A DNA stretch of 64,000 nucleotides from Natronococcus sp. A-GB1 (GCF_029688845.1 NZ_JARUKW010000002.1:248001-312000); one strand, 5' to 3'. Counted from the first letter of the stretch, positions 43,943 through 53,576 are shown. The notes: generated by a model from the letters alone, not told the origin. Numbers and translations are program-made.

Positions 43943-45934
43943 CTACTCCTGTGCCGGCGACGGGGTACAGAAGCGTACGTCGCCGTTGTCGTACACGGAC
44001 GACTGTGTCGTCCGGCAGATGCGCTCCTCGGTCGGGTTATCGGAGTAGCCCGGTCCGTCCTCGGCGCTGCTGAAGTACGTCGCGTCCTCCGACTGGGTCG
44101 TTCGGTAGACGACATAGTCGTGTTCCGCGTAGCCATCCTCAGGAAGGATTATTGACGTGGTCGACGGATAGGCCCCGGTTCGCTCGAACACTGTCTGGTA
44201 GGGATGATCGGTGTGAAGCTGTTGATCCGGAGTGATCTCGGATCCCGCAGGCGAGCCGGTCATGTCGCCGATCGTGTCTACCGCCGCGAGCTCGGACTGA
44301 TCGTAGGCCAGCCGCTCGTGCTGGTCGGAGAACACCGGGCTGTCCGGGTTGCTTTCGGCGGCGAGCATCATCCCAGCCGGGTACAGCAGGACGATCACCA
44401 AGAGGAGAGCGACGACCGGTGCGGGCGAGAGGTTCCGGCTGAGCGTCCGCAGTCCGATCGCGCCGATGATCGCCATCAACGCATAGAGGAAGGCAAACCA
44501 TCGCGTCGGAACGAAGTTCTCGATTCCGAACATCGGTAGCCCGAGTACGAACACGAGCATGATTCCGCTTCCGAGCACCAGCGTGAACACCGATTGCTCG
44601 GCGCGTCGACGATGGACGACGTAGAGACTTCCCACGAGCATCAGACCGAACAGCATGAGAAAGCCGAGTTCGTTGACGTAGGGGACGATCTGATCGAGCA
44701 CCGTCGTTCCCGTGTCGGGAACTGCTGCATCTTCGTCACCCGTTGCGCCCGGCGATGCGAGTTCAAGGAATCCGGCGCTTTCCTCGAGCGTTTCGCCGAA
44801 CCAGCCGAGGACCGTTCCCAGGAACGAGTCGTCGCGGTACGGCGTCAGAGACCAGACGAAAATCGCGAGACCGAAGTTGAACACGAGAAGCCCGATCAGG
44901 TTGACCGGTTTCTTGGTCCGGAAGACGCTCGTATCGAGTCTGGTAAGTCCCAGCGGGCCGGTCATAAAGAGGACCTGAGCCAGGAACGCGGCACCGAGGA
45001 GAACCAGTACGATGAACGTCGATATCTGGTGTGTCAAGATAACCGCGACCGAGAGGAAAACGAGAAACGCGAAATCGCGGCTCGTGTACTCGATGCGCAT
45101 TACGCGGATCAGGGCGTACACGATCGCGAGGAAAAAGACGAGTCCCATGCTGGTCGGGATGAGATGAACTCCCCACATAACGGTGTAGCTGGCGACCGAA
45201 AACATCGCGGTCGCAAGGGTCGCCCACCGCGCCGGTACTAACAGGTTGGCTGCGGCGTAAACGACGAGAATCGAAAGCGGCATCGCAATCCCCATTGAGA
45301 GGTACAGCCCCATTCGCAACGAAACGTCGTAAACGAGCGTCGATGCGATGACGTACAGGTGGAAAAACGGCGATCCAAAGTGCTTGTCGTAGGAAATCGC
45401 TCCGAGCGACTGTTCCAGGTAGACCGCCTGGGTGAGTTCCGTCATGTGCGTCCAGACGTCGATCCCGATGTATCCCGGCGTCGTGTACAGCGCGGTAAAC
45501 CGGAAGACAAACGCGAACAACACGAGCTGAAACAGGAGGATTCCGCGATGGAAGTCACGGTCACTCGTGAACAGTATCTGTCCGAACAGCAACGTCCCGA
45601 CAACGCTCGAGATGGTGAAAAACAGTGGTGTTCGGGTTCCCTGCAAAATCGTCACGAGGATCATAACTGCCATTCCGACAGTGACGATACTCGGAAGCGC
45701 CATCGCAGCCGGTGTCGACAGCGTCGGCAGCGTCCGCTCGTTTTCGTTCTGGTGGACCGCGAGGAGATACAGCGCACAGCCGAGGCCGACGACGATCGGG
45801 ATCGTGTTGATGTAGATTTGGGACGCGAAAAACCGCAGCGGGAACAGCAACAGCGCGGCGATCAATCCGGCGATCGCCGCCGTCGTGTCGAGTCGCAAGG
45901 GTCGCACGTTCGACAGCGACATTTTAGATGCCAT
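43943..45934 (-). CDS. Polytopic membrane protein, possible GT-C glycosyltransferase or polymerase
   Basis: 663 residues with roughly 14 hydrophobic helices, from TAAIAGLIAALLLFPLRFFA to VVALLLVIVLLYPAGMMLAA, and a 110-residue external C-terminal domain. The first large loop has GYIGIDVWTHMTELTQAVYL, with an Asp placed like the catalytic Asp of GT-C enzymes, followed by YDKHFGSPFFHLYVIASTLV. It could therefore be a lipid-sugar-dependent glycosyltransferase, a polymerase or a ligase. Its ATG lies 11 bp inside the preceding GT4 gene, so it is the last gene of the operon 46920-47987, 45924-46913, 43943-45934. Exact activity unknown. Confidence 0.8.
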   Translation of the reverse strand: MASKMSLSNVRPLRLDTTAAIAGLIAALLLFPLRFFASQIYINTIPIVVGLGCALYLLAVHQNENERTLPTLSTPAAMALPSIVTVGMAVMILVTILQGTRTPLFFTISSVVGTLLFGQILFTSDRDFHRGILLFQLVLFAFVFRFTALYTTPGYIGIDVWTHMTELTQAVYLEQSLGAISYDKHFGSPFFHLYVIASTLVYDVSLRMGLYLSMGIAMPLSILVVYAAANLLVPARWATLATAMFSVASYTVMWGVHLIPTSMGLVFFLAIVYALIRVMRIEYTSRDFAFLVFLSVAVILTHQISTFIVLVLLGAAFLAQVLFMTGPLGLTRLDTSVFRTKKPVNLIGLLVFNFGLAIFVWSLTPYRDDSFLGTVLGWFGETLEESAGFLELASPGATGDEDAAVPDTGTTVLDQIVPYVNELGFLMLFGLMLVGSLYVVHRRRAEQSVFTLVLGSGIMLVFVLGLPMFGIENFVPTRWFAFLYALMAIIGAIGLRTLSRNLSPAPVVALLLVIVLLYPAGMMLAAESNPDSPVFSDQHERLAYDQSELAAVDTIGDMTGSPAGSEITPDQQLHTDHPYQTVFERTGAYPSTTSIILPEDGYAEHDYVVYRTTQSEDATYFSSAEDGPGYSDNPTEERICRTTQSSVYDNGDVRFCTPSPAQE

Positions 45935-46913
45935 GATACGTTTCCTCCCTATCGTCCGTTCGTTCGAGGGATAACTCCGTCGCATCGCGTCCCCGATCCT
46001 CGAGGACCGCTCGATAACACTCGACGAGGCGGTCGCCCATCGACTCGAGACTCAGTCCGTCGATGGCCTCGCGACCGTTCGAGCGTCCGGAGCCGGCGAG
46101 AACCGATTCGAGTCCCGCCGCGAGCTCGCGGTCGTCGTCGCTGACGACGCAGTTCTCGAGGCCGCCGATCGTCTCGTCGACGAAGCCGACGTCGGTCGAG
46201 ACGACAGGGACGTTACAGGCAGCGGCCTCCTTGACCGCCATCGGCCCGGCCTCCCGCTCAGAGGTTACGAGCAGCAGGTCGCTCGCGTTCATGTAGTACG
46301 GCATCTCCTCGTAGGGAACGCCGTCGATCGTCCGCACCTCGAGATCCGCGTCGGCACGGTCGGCGACGCGTTCGGCCCGCGGATAGTCCTTCTCGCTTCG
46401 ATCGCGGTCGTACGGGAACAGCGCGATTCGCTCGTCTTCGTCCCAGCCGAGGCGTTCGCGGGCCTCCTCGCGTGGGATCGGTTTGAACAGTTCCGTATCG
46501 ATCCCGAACGGAATCTCGACGTGATCGATGTCGAGTTCGCGTGACATCGCCGGGCTCGGAACGATCGTCGCGTCGGCGAACCGGGCGCCGTACCGACTGA
46601 CCGTTTCGAGCCAGCCCATGTCGCTCATCAGGTCGGTACCCCAGAGACTCAGCACTACTGGACGCGTCGGCTGGGCGAGTGCAAACGGTGCGACGAGACC
46701 GTAGTGGCCGTGAATGATGTCGTAGTCGTCCGCCCAGACGTGAGAGAGCACCTTCGGATGAAACCGGAGGTAGTCGATCGGCGTTCGAGGCGATTCGGCC
46801 GTGTAATCTCCCGGTACGCCGACGACGGTACAGTCGATCCCTCGGCTTTCGAGGACCGAGATCTGTTGTTCGAAGAACGAACGTGTGGTAGTGATGAGGT
46901 GGAGTACGTGCAT
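45924..46913 (-). CDS. GT4 family glycosyltransferase
   Basis: 329 residues, GT-B fold. The N-terminal acceptor domain starts MHVLHLITTTRSFFEQQISV and has DIIHGHYGLVAPFALAQPTR and LSLWGTDLMSD. The C-terminal donor domain has DERIALFPYDRDRSEKDYPR, MPYYMNASDLLLVTSEREAG and PMAVKEAAACNVPVVSTDVG (the E-x7-E-type region). It transfers a sugar from an activated donor to a lipid-linked glycan. Start ATG 46913 is 6 bp behind the DUF354 stop; its own end overlaps the next gene. A tightly coupled three-gene operon. Confidence 0.9.
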   Translation of the reverse strand: MHVLHLITTTRSFFEQQISVLESRGIDCTVVGVPGDYTAESPRTPIDYLRFHPKVLSHVWADDYDIIHGHYGLVAPFALAQPTRPVVLSLWGTDLMSDMGWLETVSRYGARFADATIVPSPAMSRELDIDHVEIPFGIDTELFKPIPREEARERLGWDEDERIALFPYDRDRSEKDYPRAERVADRADADLEVRTIDGVPYEEMPYYMNASDLLLVTSEREAGPMAVKEAAACNVPVVSTDVGFVDETIGGLENCVVSDDDRELAAGLESVLAGSGRSNGREAIDGLSLESMGDRLVECYRAVLEDRGRDATELSLERTDDREETYHGI

Positions 46914-46919
46914 ATCGTG

Positions 46920-47987
46920 TCAGTCGGCGTTGGCGGCAACTGTCGATCGGTCCGGGTCGGTCGTCAGGACGGTCTCGAGTTCCCGGACGATGACGTCGGT
47001 GACGTCGACGCGGTCGGCGAGCAACCGATTTCGTCGACGCTGCCAGGTCTCCTCGTCGCGGTTTTCGATGATCGACACCGCTTTCTCGAGCGAGCGGGCG
47101 TGGCGGTCCTCATCGTTGAAGTTGAACACGAGCCCGTACTCGTCCTCGAGCTCTTGCATGTAGCCCAGTGAGAGGGAATTCACGTAGACCGCAGGGGTTC
47201 CGAGTATCGCAGCCTCGGCGGCAGTCGTTGCACCTTCGCCGACGAAACAGTCCGCGTACGCGAGCAGGTCGTGTATCTGTTCCGGCGATGTCGTCATCCG
47301 GTTGGCTTCGAGTTCGTCGGGTAGGGGAACCTCCGAGGTGATCAGCACCGTCGCCCCGGCGTCCTCGAGCCGTTCGACGGCTTCTATCGGATCGTTGAAC
47401 CCACCCTGTCCCATATCGTGCGAGGAGTCCCAGCTACTCAACCGCATCACGACGAACGTGTCGTCCGGCTCCAGTCCGGCTTCCTCGAGGACCGCCGGAT
47501 CGGGTTCGAACCGGTCGGGGTGGAGGTAGGCGAGTTCGTGGTAGCCGGGGTACTCGACCTTTTTCGATCCGATGTCGCCGTCGTAACACTCCGGCGTACA
47601 GATGATGTCGGCGAACGGGTACGCGAGCATCTTGATGAGCGTCGCGTGTTCGGTGTCGTAGAAGACGACGCTTTTCGCGCCGACGAGCTTTGCGACGTGA
47701 GTCGCGGCGGGGCCACCGATGGCCGTAATCACGTCAGGCTTGATTTTCCGCGCACGGGCCAGCAGCCGTGCCTCGTAGGTCGCCTGTACCCTCGCGAGCG
47801 AGAACAGGGAGTCGGACTCGCCGGCCAGAATCTCGTGGTCGATGTCGTAGGACTCGAGTAGATCCCTGACGACTTCGTTCTCCCGCGCGAAGACGTAGAC
47901 GTCGTTCCCGTCCGCCTCGAGCTCCGTGATAGCGTGTTTGAAAAAGTGGACGTGAGCTGGGTGTTGGATCGTTACGATGACGCGCAT
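46920..47987 (-). CDS. DUF354 glycosyltransferase/epimerase-like protein
   Basis: 355 residues, GT-B-like. It starts MRVIVTIQHPAHVHFFKHAI and contains IKPDVITAIGGPAATHVAKL, GAKSVVFYDTEHATLIKMLA and VGEGATTAAEAAILGTPAVY, the signature blocks of DUF354, which is distantly related to UDP-GlcNAc 2-epimerase and MurG-type enzymes. Probably a nucleotide-sugar-dependent step in surface-glycan assembly. First gene of the operon; 146 bp separate it from the dehydrogenase gene upstream. Start ATG 47987. Confidence 0.88.
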   Translation of the reverse strand: MRVIVTIQHPAHVHFFKHAITELEADGNDVYVFARENEVVRDLLESYDIDHEILAGESDSLFSLARVQATYEARLLARARKIKPDVITAIGGPAATHVAKLVGAKSVVFYDTEHATLIKMLAYPFADIICTPECYDGDIGSKKVEYPGYHELAYLHPDRFEPDPAVLEEAGLEPDDTFVVMRLSSWDSSHDMGQGGFNDPIEAVERLEDAGATVLITSEVPLPDELEANRMTTSPEQIHDLLAYADCFVGEGATTAAEAAILGTPAVYVNSLSLGYMQELEDEYGLVFNFNDEDRHARSLEKAVSIIENRDEETWQRRRNRLLADRVDVTDVIVRELETVLTTDPDRSTVAANAD

Positions 47988-48133
47988 CTATCGGCTCACC
48001 CTACTCGTACTGTTCCTCGTCGTGTCGACTTCCGTCGCTGTTGGGAGGACGGTGACCTTCGTATCGAGTGCGAACGCCGACGCCGGTAACTTCCTCGGTC
48101 GCGTCCCGCCTCGGATCGTATGACCGCGGTACA

Positions 48134-49507
48134 TTATATTCTCCTGTAACTGAAGCCCTGCTCGGTCGCATCGTCGGCGTCGAACGTTCCGGGGATATCG
48201 ATTAGTGCGGGGGAATCGTTGAGCGCCGTCGCCATCGTTCCGAGGTCGAGTTCGTCGAACGCCGTATGCGGAGTCGCCATGAGGACGCCGTCGAAGCCCG
48301 CAAACGAGAGCGAGTCCTGTACGTCGATGCCGAACGCACGATTGACGGCATCGTTGTCCGCGTGGGGATCGTAGCCGACGACGTCGACGTCGAACTGCTG
48401 GAGCCGATCGATTACGTTTGCGACCTTCGAACTCCGGATGTCGCCCACGTCCGGCTTGTACGATAATCCGAGCACGAGTATCCGACTCTCACAGAGGGTC
48501 TTGTGTCCGTCGTTGAGTGCCTTGATCGTAAGCTCGGAGATGTGATCCGGCATCGACTCGTTGACGCTCCGGCTCGTGAGGATCAGTTCCGGATCGGCAC
48601 CGGCCTGTTTCGCCCGGTGAGCGAAGAAGTACGGGTCGACCGGAATACAGTGGCCGCCGACCAGTCCGGGCTGGTAGTCGTGGAAGTTCCACTTCGTCCC
48701 CGCAGCCTCGAGCACGTCGTGCGTGTCGATCCCCATCTCTTCGAGCGCCATCGAGAGCTCGTTCATCAGCGCGATGTTGACGTCGCGCTGGACGTTTTCG
48801 ATGACCTTGCACGCTTCCGCGACTTCGATCGACGGTGCCCGGTGGACGCCTGCGTCGACGACGGACTCGTACAGCGTCGCGACGTCCTCGAGAACGGCAT
48901 CGTTCTGTCCGCCGACGACCTTGACGACGCTGTCGAGCGAGTGCTCGCCGTCGCCGGGGGTCGCTCGCTCGGGCGAGTACGCGAGGTAAAAGTCCTCGCC
49001 GGCCTCGAGTCCGGATGCGTCCTCGATGGCCGGCGCGAACTCCTCGCGCGTGACCCCCGGATACACCGTCGACTCGAGGATTACTGTTGTTCCGCGCGTC
49101 AGATGCGCGCCGACGGTCTCGGCGGCGCTCTCGATAAACGCGAGGTTCGGCCGCTCGTCTTCGACTGGCGTCGGGACCGTAACGAGCACGTAGTCGGCGT
49201 CGCGTACCGCGGCCGAGTCGGTCGTGTAGCTGATGTCACCGTCGAGGATGGCTTCGTCCGAGAGATCCCCGGTCGTATCGACCCCGTTTTGTAGCGTCTG
49301 GACCTTCGAGTTATCGACGTCGAAACCGACGACGCGGTAGTCTGCCTGTGCGAACCCGACCGCGAGCGGGAGCCCGACGTAGCCGAGCCCGACGACACAG
49401 ACTGTCGCATCCCGAAGGCTTCCCTCTGCCGACTGGGTGAGTCCGTCTGGCCGATCGCTCTCTGGTCCGTCAGTTCGTCTCTCGGTGTCGCTGAGTGGTG
49501 GGGTCAT
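48134..49507 (-). CDS. Nucleotide-sugar (UDP-glucose/UDP-ManNAc type) 6-dehydrogenase
   Basis: NAD-dependent four-electron oxidation of a UDP-hexose to the UDP-uronic acid. 457 residues: Rossmann motif VCVVGLGYVGLPLAVGFAQA (about residue 36), LVTVPTPVEDERPNL, STVYPGVTREEF, YSPERATPGDGEHSLDSVVK, IENVQRDVNIALMNELSMAL, and the catalytic-Cys block LVGGHCIPVDPYF. The C-terminal substrate domain includes VLGLSYKPDVGDIRSSKVAN. The YSPERATPGD and ENVQRDVNIA blocks favour the WecC/VipA-like branch, so UDP-N-acetylhexosamine is as likely a substrate as UDP-glucose. Start ATG 49507. Confidence 0.93.
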   Translation of the reverse strand: MTPPLSDTERRTDGPESDRPDGLTQSAEGSLRDATVCVVGLGYVGLPLAVGFAQADYRVVGFDVDNSKVQTLQNGVDTTGDLSDEAILDGDISYTTDSAAVRDADYVLVTVPTPVEDERPNLAFIESAAETVGAHLTRGTTVILESTVYPGVTREEFAPAIEDASGLEAGEDFYLAYSPERATPGDGEHSLDSVVKVVGGQNDAVLEDVATLYESVVDAGVHRAPSIEVAEACKVIENVQRDVNIALMNELSMALEEMGIDTHDVLEAAGTKWNFHDYQPGLVGGHCIPVDPYFFAHRAKQAGADPELILTSRSVNESMPDHISELTIKALNDGHKTLCESRILVLGLSYKPDVGDIRSSKVANVIDRLQQFDVDVVGYDPHADNDAVNRAFGIDVQDSLSFAGFDGVLMATPHTAFDELDLGTMATALNDSPALIDIPGTFDADDATEQGFSYRRI

Positions 49508-49848
49508 GGTGGTGTGTCACGTGCCCGACGCCGCCGACGACGCGCGTCGGAGTCTGTGTGCCAGACGCCCTCGAGACGGCTGACACGCTTCACTCGAACA
49601 CAGACAATCTCATCGGTTTACTATAGAGCCGATAAACTGCCCCGTCACACGTCGTTCGGATTCGTCAACAGTCTAGCTCCCTCTTGACCCTCACTCAGCC
49701 TTGGTTTCGCTTCTCAGACCCTGTCATCTTATTTCGCTGTTAAGCAAATCTGTTTGACCGCATAATGAAGTTGGATGTCATATTGTGTGCTAATACGACC
49801 GATGTGAATATGTTCTCTCACGGTCGGTCATACCCGAGTCTAGCAACC
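49508..49848. other. 341 bp divergent intergenic region
   Basis: Contains an AT-rich tract (gtttactatagagccgataaac, 49616-49637) suited to a minus-strand promoter for the dehydrogenase, and TATA-like tracts near 49760 and 49790 for the plus-strand regulator. No gene seen. Confidence 0.5.
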
Positions 49849-50499
49849 ATGGAGCCCAGAACGATCGATACCGTATCCGAATCCGTCTCTAGCGACGTAC
49901 TGGTTACCGTCGGCGAGGTACACGTAGCTGCGTTCCTCTCGTCGCCCGACGGCGCAACAGTCCGGTCAGCAGCGGCATCTCTCGCTGCCAGCATCAGTGT
50001 CTCTCAACCCGTCCAGTTTCTGGGCGGGACGCCGATCTGGGAACTCGCACTGGTCGGTGCTGCAGTGGTGATCATCGGCGTGCTCATCGGAGCCCGCCTC
50101 CTCGAGGCGCTCTCGAACCGCGATGTTACGCTCGACCCTGCGGCGTTAGTGTCTTCTGACGACGACGAACGGGACGACGAACCGGCGGAAGAAGAGCCAA
50201 CCCACACGTACGAGACGTACATTTCACCGGACACACCCGACGAACTTCTGAGCGACAGGGGACAGATCATCCGGATACTCGTCGAGAACGACGGCAGGAC
50301 GTACCAGTATCGGATCGTCGAGGAAACCGGCTGGTCGAAGTCCAAGGTCAGTCGCCTGCTCTCGGAGATGCACGACCGAGGGGAAATCGGCAAGGTCTCG
50401 GTCGGTCGCGAGAACGCGATCGTTCTCGCCGACCACGGACCTGGGGGTTCACCGGAGACCGACGACCCGTCGGTAACGGTTACAAAGTCTCCGCAGTAG
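49849..50499 (+). CDS. Membrane protein with C-terminal MarR-like winged helix
   Basis: 216 residues from ATG 49849 (MEPRTIDTVSESVSSDVLVT). There is one strong membrane helix near residues 62-85 (PIWELALVGAAVVIIGVLIG) and an acidic linker. A winged-helix DNA-binding domain follows at residues 130-200: LLSDRGQIIRILVENDGRTY, QYRIVEETGWSKSKVSRLLS, EMHDRGEIGKVSVGRENAIV. It is therefore another membrane-tied regulator, with DNA-binding domain on the cytoplasmic side. An in-frame ATG at 49765 would add 28 residues without conserved features. Located between the dehydrogenase and glmS, both glycan-precursor genes. Confidence 0.82.
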   Translation: MEPRTIDTVSESVSSDVLVTVGEVHVAAFLSSPDGATVRSAAASLAASISVSQPVQFLGGTPIWELALVGAAVVIIGVLIGARLLEALSNRDVTLDPAALVSSDDDERDDEPAEEEPTHTYETYISPDTPDELLSDRGQIIRILVENDGRTYQYRIVEETGWSKSKVSRLLSEMHDRGEIGKVSVGRENAIVLADHGPGGSPETDDPSVTVTKSPQ

Positions 50500-51039
50500 C
50501 CGACGGAGCCGACGTCGCTGGGTATCTTCTCTCGCATTTCATAAGTATGCCGACGAACCTCGTTTTGGCCGCTGTCCTCCCTACCAACCGATTCTAGACG
50601 TGTTTACGAACCGGCCATGCTGGCACGCTTAGTGGTCGAATAAGGATGCGTCGTGTCTCTGCAACAAAGTGCAGCCGTTCGATCAAGACGCCGGTTCGTC
50701 TCATTGTGGTTAGTCAGTTACCGTTCTCCGAACTGTCGAACGTGGCCTATCGTGCGCTCTCACTGCACGATAAGATAATATTACTGATGAGACGCGGAGA
50801 AATGGTGAAACGGGACGGCCGTTAGTGGTTATCCGATCCATAGTAATGGGCTATGTCGCCAACGTATCGGGTAACGCCGGGTCGATGTGCAGGGACAGAA
50901 GACCCGGGAGGATTAGATCTATGACACGTTACAGAACTGCACGCCGTAGCGGCGTACCGAACCGACGTTCGACCGACCCGGCCCGCTCTGTTTGTGGCCC
51001 CTCCTCGGTTGCCGAAGCCGTCCCGGAGGTACTCGGCTG
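50500..51039. other. 540 bp region upstream of glmS
   Basis: A TATA-like tract (ataagataatatta, 50769-50783) would give a leader of about 235 nt for glmS. A 71-codon frame from GTG 50825 ends in TGATG overlapping the glmS start, but it is Arg-rich and not halophilic in composition, so it is not called as a gene. No other structure recognised. Confidence 0.5.
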
Positions 51040-52845
51040 ATGTGTGGTATCATTGCACGAATCGGATCCGACGACGCGGCCGACACGTTGCTGACGGGAC
51101 TCGAAAACCTCGAGTACCGCGGCTACGACTCTGCGGGGATCGCGGTCCAGAACGGTTCGGGTGTGAAGGTGCACAAGACGTCCGGCGAGGTTTCGGACCT
51201 CAAGTCGAAGCTGAACTACCTGCCGACCGGTAACGTCGGAATCGGACACACCCGCTGGAGTACTCACGGTCCGCCGACCGAAGAAAACGCACACCCCCAC
51301 ACCGACTCCGCCGGTGACGTCGCCGTCGTTCACAACGGCGTCATCGACAACTACGCGGAGCTTCGGACGGAACTGGCGGAGAAGGGACACGTCTTCCAGA
51401 GCGATACGGACACCGAGGTCATCCCGCACCTGATCAACGAGTACCGACAGGAGCTGCCGACCGAGGCCGCGGTGCGCAAGGCAGTCGAGACGCTCGAGGG
51501 AAGCTACGCGATTGCGGCGATCGTCGAGGACGAAGACCGCGTCTACGCGGCGCGAAAGGGCTCCCCGCTGGTGCTCGGCCTCGGAACCGACGACTGGTTC
51601 CTCGCCAGCGATGTTCCAGCCTTCCTTGATTACACCGACGAGGTCATTTACCTCGAGGACGGTGATGTCGTCGTCCTCGAGCCCGAATCCTACGAGATCA
51701 CCGATCTCGAGGGTGAGCCGGTTCACCGCGAGACCGACATCGTCGACTGGGACCCGGAAGACGCCGGTAAGGGTGAGTACGACCACTACATGAAAAAGGA
51801 GATCCACGGCCAGCCGACCTCGCTCGCGAACACGATCGAGGGTCGCGTCGAGGACGGCGAGGTCGACATCGAGTCGCTGCCCGCTGGCTCCTTTACGAAC
51901 GTCGAAGAGGTCCAGTTTGTCGCCTGCGGGACCTCGTACCACGCTGCGCTGTACGGCGCCCAGCTGCTGAAGGCGTCGGGTATCCGCGCGGAAGTAATCC
52001 GTGCAAGCGAGTACGATTCCGCCTCGGGTCCCGTCGACGAGAACACCCTGACTATCGCAGTTACGCAAAGCGGTGAAACCGCCGACACGCTGCAGGCGAT
52101 CCGTAAAGCGGCTGACCGCGGTGCACGAACGCTGGCGGTTACGAACGTCGTCGGTTCGACGATCGCCCGTGAGACCGACGACGCGATGTACATCCGTGCC
52201 GGCCCCGAAGTCGGCGTCGCCGCGACGAAGACGTTCTCCTCGCAGGCGGTCTCGCTTGCGCTGGTCAGCCAGCGTCTGGCGGCCGACGTTCCCCACGCGG
52301 ATCAGGTCGACGACGTCGACGTCATGCTCGAGAGCCTCGAGGACCTCCCGTCGCAGGTCGAGGAGATCCTCGAGACCACCGACGCCGAACGACTGGCGAA
52401 GCAGTACATCGACAGTGACGCCTTCTTCTTCATCGGCAACGGGCTCGGCCACCCCGTTGCGCTCGAGGGGGCTCTGAAGTTCAAGGAGATCACGTACGAG
52501 CACGCCGAAGGGTTCGCCTCCGGCCAGCTCAAACACGGTCCCCTGGCGCTCGTCACGGAACGGACCCCGGTCTTTGCGGTCTGCACCGGCGGCGACGACG
52601 GCAAGACGAAGACGAACGCGATCGAGGCACAGACTCGAGGCGCGTCGATCGTCGCCGTCTCGCCGGACGACCACCCCGTCGTCGACGCGGCCGAGGCCCA
52701 CCTCTCGGTTCCGGACACTCATCCCGTCTGGGCCGGGCTGCTCGCGAACGTCCAACTGCAGTTGGTCTCGTACTACGCTGCGGATCTGCTCGACCGACCG
52801 ATCGACAAGCCACGTAACCTGGCAAAGAGCGTCACGGTCGAGTAG
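51040..52845 (+). CDS. glmS: Glutamine-fructose-6-phosphate aminotransferase
   Basis: Makes glucosamine-6-phosphate from fructose-6-phosphate and glutamine, the entry to UDP-GlcNAc. 601 residues. Residues 1-220 form the glutaminase with catalytic Cys2 (MCGIIARIG), GYDSAGIA, GHTRWSTHGPP and HNGVIDNYAELR. Two SIS sugar-isomerase domains follow, with CGTSYHAALYGAQLL, AVTQSGETADTLQAIRKA and FIGNGLGHPVALEGALKFKE, and the C-terminus RNLAKSVTVE. Start ATG 51040 is fixed by the required N-terminal Cys. Supplies amino sugar for the neighbouring glycan genes as well as general needs. Confidence 0.97.
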   Translation: MCGIIARIGSDDAADTLLTGLENLEYRGYDSAGIAVQNGSGVKVHKTSGEVSDLKSKLNYLPTGNVGIGHTRWSTHGPPTEENAHPHTDSAGDVAVVHNGVIDNYAELRTELAEKGHVFQSDTDTEVIPHLINEYRQELPTEAAVRKAVETLEGSYAIAAIVEDEDRVYAARKGSPLVLGLGTDDWFLASDVPAFLDYTDEVIYLEDGDVVVLEPESYEITDLEGEPVHRETDIVDWDPEDAGKGEYDHYMKKEIHGQPTSLANTIEGRVEDGEVDIESLPAGSFTNVEEVQFVACGTSYHAALYGAQLLKASGIRAEVIRASEYDSASGPVDENTLTIAVTQSGETADTLQAIRKAADRGARTLAVTNVVGSTIARETDDAMYIRAGPEVGVAATKTFSSQAVSLALVSQRLAADVPHADQVDDVDVMLESLEDLPSQVEEILETTDAERLAKQYIDSDAFFFIGNGLGHPVALEGALKFKEITYEHAEGFASGQLKHGPLALVTERTPVFAVCTGGDDGKTKTNAIEAQTRGASIVAVSPDDHPVVDAAEAHLSVPDTHPVWAGLLANVQLQLVSYYAADLLDRPIDKPRNLAKSVTVE

Positions 52846-53576
52846 GACCTGTTCCGATCGATCCTCCCGCAGTCCCTCGAGATACGCTTCTATTTTCCAC
52901 AGGTCGCATTCTTTCGACTCCGATAGTGCTTTCCAAGCCTCGAGCCGCGGTTCGGCAGTGAGTCAGCTGTCTCGTCATCTCGCCCCCGTGAGCCATCGGA
53001 TCGATTCGAGTCGACCCGCTTCGGAGCGGTGTCTCATGCGATTCGCCAATGGTCGACTATGAGATGTTTTCGACTGCGGGAGTTTCACCGGCGACTCGAG
53101 AGCGTTCGGAGCGATACTACTCTTTCGGAGCGTTCTGCACGACCGCGGCGTTCGAGACGATCCCGTTTCGGTGCGCGGAGGCGCTACCGGCCCGCAAGGG
53201 ACCGATGCCAGCCCCACGGCAGTAGTCTCCCGTTCCAGAGACGGGCCATGTCTCTCTGCCGGCTCGCTCAGGAAGGCTTCGACAGCCGTTTCGGCGAGTG
53301 TTGCCGGTGATCCCTCCGGCGGCGATGACTAGTGGTGGATCGTTCGTCGTCGTTCGAGCGCCGTGAAGACCACGACCGATCGTCGGGTCGCCCGCTCGAG
53401 TTCGGCCTTGGTTCCGTATCGTATCCACTACGATCTCCCCGCGGTGTGTTCGGCCGCGTGGCAATTGCGTTCAGAAACGGCACCCGTCTCGAGCGAGACA
53501 CAGTGCTGAACGCGCGGGTCGAATTACTCTTCGCTCGACGTTCGACTGCGAAAAGGAAGCGCGCTACGCTACCGCG
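52846..53576. other. 731 bp region without a recognisable gene
   Basis: Lies between the glmS stop and the stop of the Asp-rich protein. Open frames in it are short and Arg-rich. A 115-codon minus-strand frame (53117-53464) has weak composition and no motif. Possibly degraded coding sequence; nothing recognised. Confidence 0.45.

Noticed and set aside
50825-51040. 71-codon frame before glmS as a gene
   Set aside because: Arg-rich, nearly no acidic residues, no motif; kept only as an observation on the leader.
50929-52755. A 608-codon minus-strand frame antisense to glmS
   Set aside because: Wholly inside a certain gene on the other strand; Val/Arg/Asp-rich mirror composition and no domain motif.
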